Of a stretch of 64,000 bases of DNA, positions 37,733 to 46,385 are shown piece after piece. The notes beneath the pieces were generated by a model. It searched no databases and was not told the origin of the DNA. It saw only the letters and a list, made by a program, of their open reading frames with translations. The translations under genes were made by a program, and so were the position numbers. The stretch is from Lachnospiraceae bacterium. GTDB taxonomy: Bacteria > Bacillota > Clostridia > Lachnospirales > Lachnospiraceae. Location of the stretch: assembly GCA_910574965.1 (NCBI GenBank), contig CAJTDB010000002.1, forward strand, positions 186,001 through 250,000, read 5' to 3'. Numbering within the stretch: the stretch's first letter is position 1; each line of letters opens with the position of its first letter.

Positions 37733-39982
37733 TTAGATAAACCTTACGCTTACTTTCTCTCCAATAACCTCTGCCTTCCAGCCGCTTCCGCCGCTGACAG
37801 ACACCTGGATCTCTCCTTGTTCCCTGACTGCTTCCACGCATACGGCTTCCCGTCCTTCCATATCCGGAACGGTTGTCCGCACACGGCTGCCTTCTTTTAT
37901 CTGATACAGTTTCAGCGTCGTCTGGGAGAGGTAATCATAATCCGGCCGCTCCTCATCGATTCCCACCGGAAGTATGGTGCCTTCCCGAACCAGAAGCGGA
38001 AGGTGGAAGTAATCGCAGACCCGTGTATACCATCTGCCGCCTTCCTGTATCTCCCCGGTCAGGTAGTCTGTCCACACACCTTCCGGCAGATAGTATGACA
38101 CCTCACCGCTTTCTTTGAATACCGGTGCCACAAGAAGAGAATCTCCGAGCATATACTGTCTGTCCAGCGTCTCACAGGTAAGATCTTCCGGAAATTCCAG
38201 AAACATAGGCCGCATCATCGGTATCCCTTCCTTATGCGCTTTCACCGCCTGCCCGTAGAGATACGGCATAAGCGAGCATTTCAGCCGGACAAATTTTCGA
38301 AGTACATGGCAGGCTTCTTCGTCAAAAAGCCAAGGCACCCGGTAGGAAGTAGAACCATGAAGCCTGCTGTGAGAGCTGAGCAGCCCAAACGCACACCATC
38401 TCTTGTATACATCAGCCGACGCCGTCTGCTCGAAACCGCCGATGTCATGACTCCAGAAGCCATAGCCGCACACAGACAGAGACAGTCCTCCGCGCAGCTC
38501 CTCTGCCATAGAGGGATAGGTTGCTGTACAGTCCCCGCCCCAATGAACCGGGAATTTCTGTCCTCCTGCCGCAGTAGATCTGGCAAATACTAATGCCTTG
38601 TCTCTGCCAAGTTTGCGCTCTAGAAGTTCAAATACGGTCTTATTATAGAGATACGTATAATAGTTATGCATTTTCACCGTATCTGACCCGTCATAGTATT
38701 TCACGCCCGTCACCGGTATCCGCTCACCAAAATCCGTCTTAAAGCAGTCCACGCCCATGTCCATAAGCCGCTCTAACTTCTCCTGGTACCAGCGGCACGC
38801 ATCCGGATTTGTGAAATCCACCAGCGCCATTCCTGCCTGCCAGCGGTCACACTGCCATACGGAGCCGTCCAGATTTTTTACAAAATATCCTTTCTCCATC
38901 CCCTCGTCAAACAGAGCGGATTTCTGTCCGATATAGCTGTTGATCCACACGCATATATGAAGTCCCCTTGCTTTATAGCGTTTCAGCATCCCTTCCGGAT
39001 CCGGAAATGTATCCGGGTCCCACTCAAAACTGCACCACTCATAGCCCTTCATCCAGAAGCAGTCAAAATGAAAAGTATGAAGAGGAATCTGCCGGTCTGC
39101 CATCCCCTGGATAAAGCCGGTAACGGTTTTTTCATCGTAGCTGGTCGTAAAGGAGGTAGTCAGCCAAAGACCGAAGGACCAGGACGGCGGAAGCGCCGGC
39201 TTTCCTGTCAGTTCTGTATAGAGCTGCACGGTCCCCTTCGGCGTACTCCCATTGAGAATATAATAATCCAGCCGTTCGGTCTGCACGCTGAACTGCACCC
39301 GCTCCACTTTCTCGCTTCCGATCTCAAAATGCACATCCCCCGGATGAGCCACAAAGACACCATATCCTTTATTTGTCACATAAAAAGGTACATTTTTATA
39401 TGTCTGCTCGGATGCCGTTCCGCCGTCTTCGTTCCAAATTTCCACAATCTGTCCATTTTTCACAAAGGGCGTATAGCGCTCTCCAAGGCCGTATACATAT
39501 TCTCCCACATCCAGCAGAAGCTGCTCAGCCATATAATTTTTCTTTGTTTTGCGATTCTGCATATAGGCCAGATTCCGGAAGCTGCTCTCGGTAAGCAGAC
39601 GCTCCCCGTCCCGAAATTCCACCCGCCATCCATCCGGCGCCTTCCATATAACCGCACTCGTATGTCCGGATGTATAGACAAGTTTCTCCCCGTCTTCCTT
39701 GATGGAGACAAAGCCTCCTTCCTGCCCGGCAACTTCAAAATGAGGTCCTTGATAAGCAGCACCTTTAAAATGCACTGCGGACACTTTGATAACATTTTCC
39801 ATAGGACTTGAAAAGGCAACCGTGAGCATGGGCTGGTTCAGCGTATCTCCCCGGTCTGTCATATGCTTTGTGGCGGCATAAACAACAAGTTCTTTGTCTC
39901 TGATCTGAGAATCATAATACTCTACTGCATACACCGGCTCGATCTCCTCCCGGATGCGCCAGTATCCATTTGTAAATTTCAT
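37733..39982 (-). CDS. yicI: GH31 alpha-xylosidase (YicI-like)
   Basis: 749 residues, close to YicI. N-terminal beta-sandwich, (beta/alpha)8 barrel with nucleophile Asp in DCFKTDFGERIP, and the acid/base region around HWGGDCTATYPSM, then C-terminal beta domains. KTDFGE is the YicI-type signature, which suggests release of alpha-linked xylose (as from isoprimeverose) rather than glucose. No signal peptide, so it acts in the cytosol on imported oligosaccharides. Last gene of the sugar-utilisation operon, 15 bp after the second GH31 gene. Confidence 0.9.
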   Translation of the reverse strand: MKFTNGYWRIREEIEPVYAVEYYDSQIRDKELVVYAATKHMTDRGDTLNQPMLTVAFSSPMENVIKVSAVHFKGAAYQGPHFEVAGQEGGFVSIKEDGEKLVYTSGHTSAVIWKAPDGWRVEFRDGERLLTESSFRNLAYMQNRKTKKNYMAEQLLLDVGEYVYGLGERYTPFVKNGQIVEIWNEDGGTASEQTYKNVPFYVTNKGYGVFVAHPGDVHFEIGSEKVERVQFSVQTERLDYYILNGSTPKGTVQLYTELTGKPALPPSWSFGLWLTTSFTTSYDEKTVTGFIQGMADRQIPLHTFHFDCFWMKGYEWCSFEWDPDTFPDPEGMLKRYKARGLHICVWINSYIGQKSALFDEGMEKGYFVKNLDGSVWQCDRWQAGMALVDFTNPDACRWYQEKLERLMDMGVDCFKTDFGERIPVTGVKYYDGSDTVKMHNYYTYLYNKTVFELLERKLGRDKALVFARSTAAGGQKFPVHWGGDCTATYPSMAEELRGGLSLSVCGYGFWSHDIGGFEQTASADVYKRWCAFGLLSSHSRLHGSTSYRVPWLFDEEACHVLRKFVRLKCSLMPYLYGQAVKAHKEGIPMMRPMFLEFPEDLTCETLDRQYMLGDSLLVAPVFKESGEVSYYLPEGVWTDYLTGEIQEGGRWYTRVCDYFHLPLLVREGTILPVGIDEERPDYDYLSQTTLKLYQIKEGSRVRTTVPDMEGREAVCVEAVREQGEIQVSVSGGSGWKAEVIGEKVSVRFI

Positions 39983-39997
39983 AACCGCATTCCCTTT

Positions 39998-42001
39998 CTA
40001 CTTATCCGTCAGACGGCGATCATTTCTTGTAAATACCGGAAGTTCCGCCAGCGGCGCGCTGATCTCGACGGTTTCTCCGCCCGGATATACTTTCCCGGTA
40101 AAATAATGCTTCCATTCACTCCCGGCCGGAAGATAAACCGTTCGCTTCCGCATACCTCCGTACAGAATCGGAGCCACGAGCACATCCGGTCCGAACATAT
40201 ATTCGTCTTCTTTTTCCCATGCAGCCGCATCCTCCGGGAAATCATAAAACAGCGGCCGCATAACCGGTGTTCCCTTCTCATGAGCCGCCCTCATAAGCTC
40301 TGTAAGATACGGCTTCATGTTCTCCCGAAGCTCCAGATAAGTCCTGCAGATTTCATACGCTTCCTCTCCAAAGGACCATACTTCATTATCCGCTCCGGAG
40401 ACGCAGGCGGCTCCGCCTTCTTTTCCCATAGGTTCCTGCAGAGGCTCCCGATAACCATGAAGCCGCATAACCGGGCAGAAAGCCCCATACTCAAACCAGC
40501 GGACCAGAAGTTCCTGGAACTTTGGATCTTTTGGATCGCCTCCATGAAAACCGCCGATGTCCGTTGTCCACCAGGGAATCCCGGCCATCCCCATATTCAG
40601 TCCTGCTGCCAACTGGTTCCGAAGGCTTGCAAAACTGGAATGAATATCACCGGACCACACAAGCGCACCATATCTCTGGGAACCGGCCCATGCACAGCGA
40701 AGCAGATTGATGATGTTTTCCTGTCCCTCTGCTTTCATTCCGTCAAAAAATGCCTTCGCATACATAAGCGGATAAATGTTTCCGATCTGCACATTGGGAC
40801 CCAGGTGATAGCGGTAATTGTCAAAATCGTAAATGCTGTATTCCGGTTCTGCCTCATCCAGCCAGAACAGCTTCACACCCTTTTCATAATAATTTTCTTT
40901 CGCCTTCTGCCAGACATAATCCCGTGCTTTCGGGTTCGTCGCATCAAAATGCACAGTATTTCCCTGGAAATCCATTGCGATCCGGAAGCCCCGGTCCGTA
41001 CGGATCAGATAGCCTTTCTCTTTCATCTCAGCAAAGTTTTCGCTGCGGTAATCCACGGTCGGCCAGATGGAAACCATAAGCTCAATGCCCATCTCTTTTA
41101 ATTCCCGAATCATGCCGTCCGGATCCGGCCAGTATTTCAGATCAAATTTCCAGTCCCCCTGCAGCGGCCAGTGAAAATAGTCCACCACAATCACCGAAAT
41201 AGGCAGATTCCGCCGTTTATATTCCCGCGCCACATGCAGGAGTTCCTCCTGCGTCTGATAGCGCAGCTTACACTGCCAGAAACCCATCGCATAATCCGGC
41301 ATCATGGGAACGGTACCTGCTGCTTTTGCATATGCTTCCTCGATCTCAGCCGGCGTGTCTCCGGCAGTGATCCAGTAATCCAGCACTTTTGTGGAGTACG
41401 CCTCCCAGGTGGTGATATTGTTTCCAAATACTACCCGTCCTACAGCCGGATTGTTCCAGAGAAATCCATATCCCAGAGAAGACACGGCAAAAGGTACGCT
41501 GGCCTGAGAGTTTCTCTGCGCCAGTTCCAGATCCGTTCCTTTGAGATTCAGATTTGGCTGCTGATACTGGCCCATGCCGTAGAGCCGTTCCTCTGTGTTC
41601 GATACAAACCGCATAGACAGATGATAGTCTCCGCCTGGTATTGGCCGATATTCTCTCGCCTCTACCTCCAGCGCGCTGCAGTAATCCGCAAATACATCCA
41701 GCCGATTCCGGAGATATTCATCCAAAAGCACTTTTCCTTCCTTATTATAGAACGTCAGTTTGCCATAAGCGGACAGCCTGGCACGAAGCTTTCCATTTAC
41801 AATCTCGGCATGATCTTCCTCTATGGTAATCTTTGCCTGCACCTCTTCCGGCGTCATCTGAAGGGCCCAGTTTTCCTTTGGCATCTTGGCAGTTTTTGTT
41901 CCTCTTACCCGGAAACTATTGTGTCCCCAGGGCTGAATCCAGAGTTCTTCTGCATCATAGTGAAACTTCAGGCAGCCGTCTTCTATTCTGAATACATTCA
42001 T
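39998..42001 (-). CDS. GH31 alpha-glycosidase
   Basis: 667 residues from ATG 42001; the 9-codon extension is leader repeat. Barrel nucleophile Asp in KLFWLDEAEPEY and acid/base Asp in LVWSGDIHSSFASL, followed by GMAGIPWWTTDIGGF. This is the WLDEAEP subgroup of GH31, distinct from the YicI type encoded next to it, so the two enzymes likely cleave different alpha linkages of the same imported oligosaccharide. No signal peptide. Preceded by a single leader palindrome that carries its AGGAG. Confidence 0.9.
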   Translation of the reverse strand: MNVFRIEDGCLKFHYDAEELWIQPWGHNSFRVRGTKTAKMPKENWALQMTPEEVQAKITIEEDHAEIVNGKLRARLSAYGKLTFYNKEGKVLLDEYLRNRLDVFADYCSALEVEAREYRPIPGGDYHLSMRFVSNTEERLYGMGQYQQPNLNLKGTDLELAQRNSQASVPFAVSSLGYGFLWNNPAVGRVVFGNNITTWEAYSTKVLDYWITAGDTPAEIEEAYAKAAGTVPMMPDYAMGFWQCKLRYQTQEELLHVAREYKRRNLPISVIVVDYFHWPLQGDWKFDLKYWPDPDGMIRELKEMGIELMVSIWPTVDYRSENFAEMKEKGYLIRTDRGFRIAMDFQGNTVHFDATNPKARDYVWQKAKENYYEKGVKLFWLDEAEPEYSIYDFDNYRYHLGPNVQIGNIYPLMYAKAFFDGMKAEGQENIINLLRCAWAGSQRYGALVWSGDIHSSFASLRNQLAAGLNMGMAGIPWWTTDIGGFHGGDPKDPKFQELLVRWFEYGAFCPVMRLHGYREPLQEPMGKEGGAACVSGADNEVWSFGEEAYEICRTYLELRENMKPYLTELMRAAHEKGTPVMRPLFYDFPEDAAAWEKEDEYMFGPDVLVAPILYGGMRKRTVYLPAGSEWKHYFTGKVYPGGETVEISAPLAELPVFTRNDRRLTDK

Positions 42002-42011
42002 TTTGTTTCTC

Positions 42012-42077
42012 CTATTATAGTTCCGCATCCGTCACAAAGATATCCCCTTCCGGACATCTTTGGACTGATGCTGTTTT
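42012..42077 (-). repeat. Leader palindrome D1 (GH31)
   Basis: Compact family member. Minus strand: AAAACAGCATCAGTC with GACGGATGCGG outside, CAAAGATGTCC with GGATATCTTTG inside and GGAAGGG at the top, then AACTATAATAGGAG before the GH31 start. Confidence 0.88.
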
Positions 42078-42098
42078 ATAATTTGGCATCCGTTTCCG
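42078..42098 (-). repeat. Leader palindrome D2 remnant
   Basis: Only a 3'-end fragment (GGATGCCAAATTATAAA on the minus strand) of an upstream copy remains. Confidence 0.5.
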
Positions 42099-42105
42099 GC
42101 CCCTG

Positions 42106-42936
42106 TTATCCTTTTACAGATCCGCTCGTCATGCCCTCTACAATATGCTTCTGCATCGTTACAAAGATAAAGCAGCTAGGCAAAATCAGCAGCACGCCGT
42201 ATGCCATAATGCTGTTCCACTGCGTTCCGTACTGGTTCATAAAAGTATAGATGGCAGAAGTCATAGGACGCATGGCATCCTTCGTATTGAATGTCATGGA
42301 ATATGCCAGATCATTCCACGCAAATACAAAGCTGAAGCAGGCTGCGGTAATTACCGTCGGCTTGCAGATTGGAAGCGCAATCCTGAAAAACGCGGAAAAC
42401 GCATTACAGCCGTCAATTTTCGCCGCATCTTCCAGCTCCTTTGGCATATTCAGAAACCCCGGCCGAAGCATCAGCACGATAAACGGAATGGATACCGTAG
42501 CCGTGGATAAAATCGGCGCAAAATAAGAATTTAGTATTCCAAGCCTGGAGAAGATCAAAAACAGCGGTGTCAGCACCAGAGAGGCCGGGAGCATCTGCGT
42601 AATCAAGAAGATGAGCACAAACAGCTTCATCCCTTTTACCTTATATCTTGCCAGTCCATATGCCGCCGGCACAGACAGGCAGAGGGACAGAATCATGGAA
42701 CCAACGGCAATAATTACAGAGTTTTTTAATGTCACCGCCAGATTTCCCAACTGGTCCTGATATGCCTTCAGGGTAAATGTATGGGGCCAGAGTGTCGGAG
42801 TACTGGCAAAGATCTCACTGTCTATTTTAAAGGAATTGACTACGATCCAGTATAACGGAAACAGGAAGATACATGCAATCATAACTGCGCCAATGTTCAT
42901 GAAAATATTTTTCTGTTTATCATTTAAATGTTTCAT
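42106..42936 (-). CDS. Carbohydrate ABC transporter permease (MalG/GanQ type)
   Basis: 276 residues from ATG 42936 (GTG two codons earlier is too near the ribosome binding site). Six membrane helices and the inner-membrane EAA loop ELEDAAKIDGCNAFSAFFRIALPICKP, which docks an MsiK/MalK-type ATPase. No ATPase gene is present in the operon, as is usual for CUT1 importers of Firmicutes that share one. Paired with the permease encoded upstream. Confidence 0.95.
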   Translation of the reverse strand: MKHLNDKQKNIFMNIGAVMIACIFLFPLYWIVVNSFKIDSEIFASTPTLWPHTFTLKAYQDQLGNLAVTLKNSVIIAVGSMILSLCLSVPAAYGLARYKVKGMKLFVLIFLITQMLPASLVLTPLFLIFSRLGILNSYFAPILSTATVSIPFIVLMLRPGFLNMPKELEDAAKIDGCNAFSAFFRIALPICKPTVITAACFSFVFAWNDLAYSMTFNTKDAMRPMTSAIYTFMNQYGTQWNSIMAYGVLLILPSCFIFVTMQKHIVEGMTSGSVKG

Positions 42937-42953
42937 ATTCACTCCGCCCCTTT

Positions 42954-43850
42954 CTACATGACTTCATCTTTGGATATGGTCTTCAGATACACAAGCGCCA
43001 CAAGGAACAGGCAGACAAACAGAATGTTGGCCACTGCCGCTCCTTCTCCGAAATGGAAGAGCTGGAAAGAAAGTTTGTATGAGAAGGTAGACAGCACCTC
43101 TGTGGCATCCACAGGACCGCCCCCTGTCATAACGTATACGAGATCGAAAACTTTAAACGTCAGCACAAATCCAAGAACCAGCACGGACATGATCGTAGGC
43201 TTCAGAAGCGGAATTGTGATCTTCATAAATTTCTGCAGCCCTGACGCGCCGTCGATGGAAGCGGCTTCATAAATATCCGCCGGAATGTCATTCAGACCAG
43301 TCGTAAGAAGCAGCATATTAAAAGGAATACCCACCCAGGAATTGGCGATAATCAGCCCCCACATAGCAGTATTTCCCTGCAGAAGCCATCCCACCGGTTT
43401 GTCGATCAGATGCAGATTCATTAGTATGGCGTTGATAATACCGTTGCCTTCCGCAAACATAAATTTAAATACAAGAGCGGTTACCGTCACCGGAAGCATC
43501 CAGCTAATGACAATAAATCCACGGATCGGCTTGGAAAACGTAAATTTCTTTGCAAAAAACATAGCGAACAAAAATCCAAGCGTAAACTGAATCACCAGAC
43601 AGCCGACGGTATACAGAAATGTATGGAGCAGCGCTTTGCGAAACGTTACATCTGCAAACACTGCCTGATAGTTCGCAAAACCAAGAAAATCTCTCGTCTT
43701 GCTGCCAAGGGTCATTGCCGTCACATCCTGAAAGCTGACAATCCAGTTGTATACAATAGGGTATCCAATAAAGATCAGCATGTAGATGACCGCCGGAACA
43801 ATAAATAAATATCCCAGCATCTGTTCCTTTTTCTCTCTCTTATTTGACAT
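42954..43850 (-). CDS. Carbohydrate ABC transporter permease (MalF/UgpA type)
   Basis: 298 residues, six membrane helices, EAA loop DIYEAASIDGASGLQKFMKITIPLLKPT. It forms the channel together with the product of 42106-42936. It is separated from the binding-protein gene by a terminator, which lowers permease expression relative to the binding protein, and has its own leader fragment with AGGAGG. Confidence 0.95.
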   Translation of the reverse strand: MSNKREKKEQMLGYLFIVPAVIYMLIFIGYPIVYNWIVSFQDVTAMTLGSKTRDFLGFANYQAVFADVTFRKALLHTFLYTVGCLVIQFTLGFLFAMFFAKKFTFSKPIRGFIVISWMLPVTVTALVFKFMFAEGNGIINAILMNLHLIDKPVGWLLQGNTAMWGLIIANSWVGIPFNMLLLTTGLNDIPADIYEAASIDGASGLQKFMKITIPLLKPTIMSVLVLGFVLTFKVFDLVYVMTGGGPVDATEVLSTFSYKLSFQLFHFGEGAAVANILFVCLFLVALVYLKTISKDEVM

Positions 43851-43862
43851 TCGGTTCCCTCC

Positions 43863-43902
43863 TAATTATAGTTCCGCATCTGCGTGGACATTCCCACGCC
43901 CC
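43863..43902 (-). repeat. Leader palindrome E (ABC permease, 5'-truncated)
   Basis: Only the 3' portion is present. A small CGTGG-GAATGT-CCACG hairpin precedes CAGATGCGGAACTATAAT and then TAGGAGG of the permease gene. Confidence 0.78.
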
Positions 43903-43921
43903 CAAACACCGTTTTTTTGGC

Positions 43922-43971
43922 AAAAAAACTCCATCACATCACAATTCCTTCATTGTCCATGCGATGGAGTC
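43922..43971 (-). terminator. Attenuating terminator between binding protein and permeases
   Basis: Minus-strand ACTCCATCGCAT pairs with ATGTGATGGAGT, followed by TTTTTTTG. Partial read-through would give excess binding protein, as is common for ABC sugar importers. Confidence 0.9.
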
Positions 43972-43996
43972 TTTCATCCGCTATCTGTTTTTCCGA

Positions 43997-45298
43997 TTAT
44001 TTATTTTTGATGGCATCAATCTTCGCCTGTGCATCTGCCATCGCTGTATCCACATCCTTCTGGCCTGTGAACACTTCCTGCTGCGCGGTATAGATCGCAG
44101 CGGAGATTTCCGGCCAATCCGGAGACGGACCTCTGGACTGTGCTCCCGGCATCACTTCTGCAAAGACCGAGTTCAGCGGATCGCCTGCGAACATCTCCTG
44201 AATATTTACATCGGATCTGGGTGAGAAACGGCCGATGGATTTACAAATTTCCTGAGATTTCTCTTTGCTTGTGATCCAGGTCAGGAACGTCCAGCTCGCT
44301 TCCATGTTTGCCCCGGAACAGATGGCTACATTCTCGCCTCCAAGTACCGATGCATAGTTCCCGTTGTCTGCCTTTGGAACCTGTGCAATTCCATAGTCCA
44401 GATCCGGCGCGTCATTTGCAAGCCCTGAGAACTGCCACGGTCCGTTAATCATCATAGCTGCCTGACCGGATGCAAACTGTTTCTCTGCATCTGCCTGCGT
44501 CCAGCTTACACATTCCCGGCTCACATAACCTTTCTCAATAAGGTTGTGCAGATACGTCATGGACTCTTTCGATTCCTCTGTTGTCAAGTCCATAACACTT
44601 CCTCCTGCTGACAGAAGCCAGGGCATATACTGGAACGTGCCTTCTTCATTTCCGATGGCGGAGATGGCAAGACCTCTGCATGTATCTGTGGTCAGCTTTT
44701 CACATGCAGCTTCCAGCTCGGACCAGGTCGTCGGTACTTCCACGCCTGCATCCTCCAGCATCTGCTTGTTATAGAAAAGTCCTAAGCAGTTATTGCCCCA
44801 GGGAAGTCCGTACAGCTTTCCGTCATAATAACAGGAATTGATGGAGCCTTCCATAAAGTTCGCATCTTCCCAGGAATTATAAAGATCCGTAATGTCTGCA
44901 AATACGCCCATGGAAGCATAGGAGTTGTGGTCCGGATTGTCCACCATGCCGCAATCCGGAAGCTCTCCGGATACTACGCCGATGGTATACTGCTTCATCA
45001 GTTCTTCTCTTGGCAGATACTGTGCATTGACATAAATCTCATTCTGAGAATTGTTGAATTCCTCTACTGCCGCATTGACAAACTGGCCTTCTTTGTCCTC
45101 CGACATATAATGCCAGAATGTGATCTCCGTTTTCCCGTCCGCACTTGCCGGCGTCTGAGTCCCCTCAGTACTTTCCGCGCCTTCCGTCTGTGCAGGCTGC
45201 TCGCCTGTCGCCGGAGCATCTGCAGAACCGCCCCCGCAGCCTGCAAGCGCGCCTGCTGTCACTGCCAGCATCGTCAATAATGCAATACCTCTTTTCAT
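43997..45298 (-). CDS. Sugar ABC transporter substrate-binding lipoprotein
   Basis: 433 residues. Signal peptide ending in lipobox LAGC, an acidic Thr/Pro-rich linker, then a cluster-B (MalE-like) binding-protein fold with TEITFWHYMSEDKEG, NCLGLFYNKQMLEDAGVEVP and AAMMINGPWQFS. It captures an oligosaccharide at the cell surface. The neighbouring GH31 pair points to an alpha-glucoside or xyloglucan-type oligosaccharide (inference). ATG 45298 with AGGAGG is chosen over an adjacent GTG. Confidence 0.95.
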   Translation of the reverse strand: MKRGIALLTMLAVTAGALAGCGGGSADAPATGEQPAQTEGAESTEGTQTPASADGKTEITFWHYMSEDKEGQFVNAAVEEFNNSQNEIYVNAQYLPREELMKQYTIGVVSGELPDCGMVDNPDHNSYASMGVFADITDLYNSWEDANFMEGSINSCYYDGKLYGLPWGNNCLGLFYNKQMLEDAGVEVPTTWSELEAACEKLTTDTCRGLAISAIGNEEGTFQYMPWLLSAGGSVMDLTTEESKESMTYLHNLIEKGYVSRECVSWTQADAEKQFASGQAAMMINGPWQFSGLANDAPDLDYGIAQVPKADNGNYASVLGGENVAICSGANMEASWTFLTWITSKEKSQEICKSIGRFSPRSDVNIQEMFAGDPLNSVFAEVMPGAQSRGPSPDWPEISAAIYTAQQEVFTGQKDVDTAMADAQAKIDAIKNK

Positions 45299-45310
45299 CA
45301 CTCATCCTCC

Positions 45311-45358
45311 TATTATCGTTTCCGTATGTGCCTTAGATTTGTCCGGCACATACTGTTT
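45311..45358 (-). repeat. Leader palindrome F1 (binding protein; covariant variant)
   Basis: Minus strand: ACAGTATGTGCC pairs with GGCACATACGG and ends AAACGATAATAGGAGG. Compared with B1, two base pairs of the outer stem are changed on both sides at once. Confidence 0.85.
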
Positions 45359-45419
45359 CTGGTTTCGTATCCGCCCGAACATGCCTGCCGCTCTGGAAGC
45401 ATCTCCGGCTGATACTTTA
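45359..45419 (-). repeat. Leader palindrome F2 (degenerate)
   Basis: Upstream copy beginning AAAGTATCAGCC and ending GGGCGGATACGAAACCAG on the minus strand. GTATC/GATAC still pair. Confidence 0.6.
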
Positions 45420-45491
45420 TTTATGTAATTAGTATAACTGGAAAATCTGCGATAAAATATTCCATTATTTTAAAAAAAGTGTACAAAATCC

Positions 45492-46220
45492 CTAATTATT
45501 ATTCTTATCCATGGCATATTGCTTGGCCGATACCCCGGTATACTCTTTAAATACTTTTGAAAAATACTTTTGATCCGGATATCCTACACTGTAGGCCACT
45601 TCGTAGATTTTCATATCTGTATTCAGGATCAATTCCTTTGCTTTTTCAATCCGAACCTTTTTCAGATAATTAGAGAATGTCATGCCGGTTTCTTTTGCAA
45701 ACAGGTTGCTTAGATATTCCGGCGTCAGCCGGAACCGATCCGAAAATCCATCCAGTCCCAGGCGCATGCCATAGTTCTCTTCAATCACCGACACCATTTC
45801 TTTAACCGCCGGAGAGTATTCCGCCGTCTGCCCATCTTCTTCCCGTTCCTTCCCCTCTTCCGACAGCTTTCTCAGCAGCTCTTTTACATCGCTTATGGTG
45901 GCCGGCTTCAGCAAGTATTCCTTTACCCCAAGACGCAGCCCCTGCCTCGCATATTCAAAATCCGCATACCCGCTTAATATCGCGAACACACATTCGATTC
46001 CCATCGCCTGCACTTTTTCAATCATTTCCAGACCGTCCATCTTCGGCATCCGGATATCGGTAATTACAATATCCGGCTCCAGATCCCGAATCATCTTCAG
46101 CCCTTCATAACCATTTTCCGCTTCCCCAATCACCCGGCATCCCAGATCTACTTTATTAATTAAATGTCCAAGTCCTTGTCTGGTACGAAATTCATCTTCC
46201 ACAATCACGATCTTTTTCAT
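45492..46220 (-). CDS. YesN-type AraC-family response regulator
   Basis: 242 residues from ATG 46220 (a 13-codon extension is leader repeat). Receiver with E8-D9 and phosphoacceptor D55 in IVITDIRMPKMDG, then an AraC helix-turn-helix pair with LTPEYLSNLFAKETGMTFSNYL and VAYSVGYPDQKYFSKVFKEYTG. It should activate the ABC/GH31 operon when phosphorylated by the YesM-type kinase encoded upstream. Its own message begins with a leader palindrome. Confidence 0.95.
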   Translation of the reverse strand: MKKIVIVEDEFRTRQGLGHLINKVDLGCRVIGEAENGYEGLKMIRDLEPDIVITDIRMPKMDGLEMIEKVQAMGIECVFAILSGYADFEYARQGLRLGVKEYLLKPATISDVKELLRKLSEEGKEREEDGQTAEYSPAVKEMVSVIEENYGMRLGLDGFSDRFRLTPEYLSNLFAKETGMTFSNYLKKVRIEKAKELILNTDMKIYEVAYSVGYPDQKYFSKVFKEYTGVSAKQYAMDKNNN

Positions 46221-46234
46221 CAAAGGTACCCTCC

Positions 46235-46340
46235 TATTAAAGTTCCGCATCTGACCCATCTATACCCTTTGGCTGGAAGGATTTACAACCACCTTCGGCG
46301 CTTGTAAATCCTTCCGGGTATCTTCCGGTCAGATGCTGTT
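46235..46340 (-). repeat. Leader palindrome G1 (yesN-like gene)
   Basis: Long full member. Minus strand: CAGCATCTGACC/GGTCAGATGCGG outside, GATACCC/GGGTAT, then a 14-bp perfect inner stem GGAAGGATTTACAA/TTGTAAATCCTTCC with AGCCAAA as the bulge. It ends AACTTTAATAGGAGGG. Confidence 0.93.
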
Positions 46341-46385
46341 TAAAGTTCCACATCTGACCTGTTTAAAGTTCCGCATCTGACCTCT
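46341..46385 (-). repeat. Leader palindromes G2 and G3 (3'-arm remnants)
   Basis: Two consecutive remnants, each GGTCAGATGCGGAACTTTAA-like (one with GTGG for GCGG), upstream of G1. G3 supplies the last codons and the stop of the kinase gene. Confidence 0.85.
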
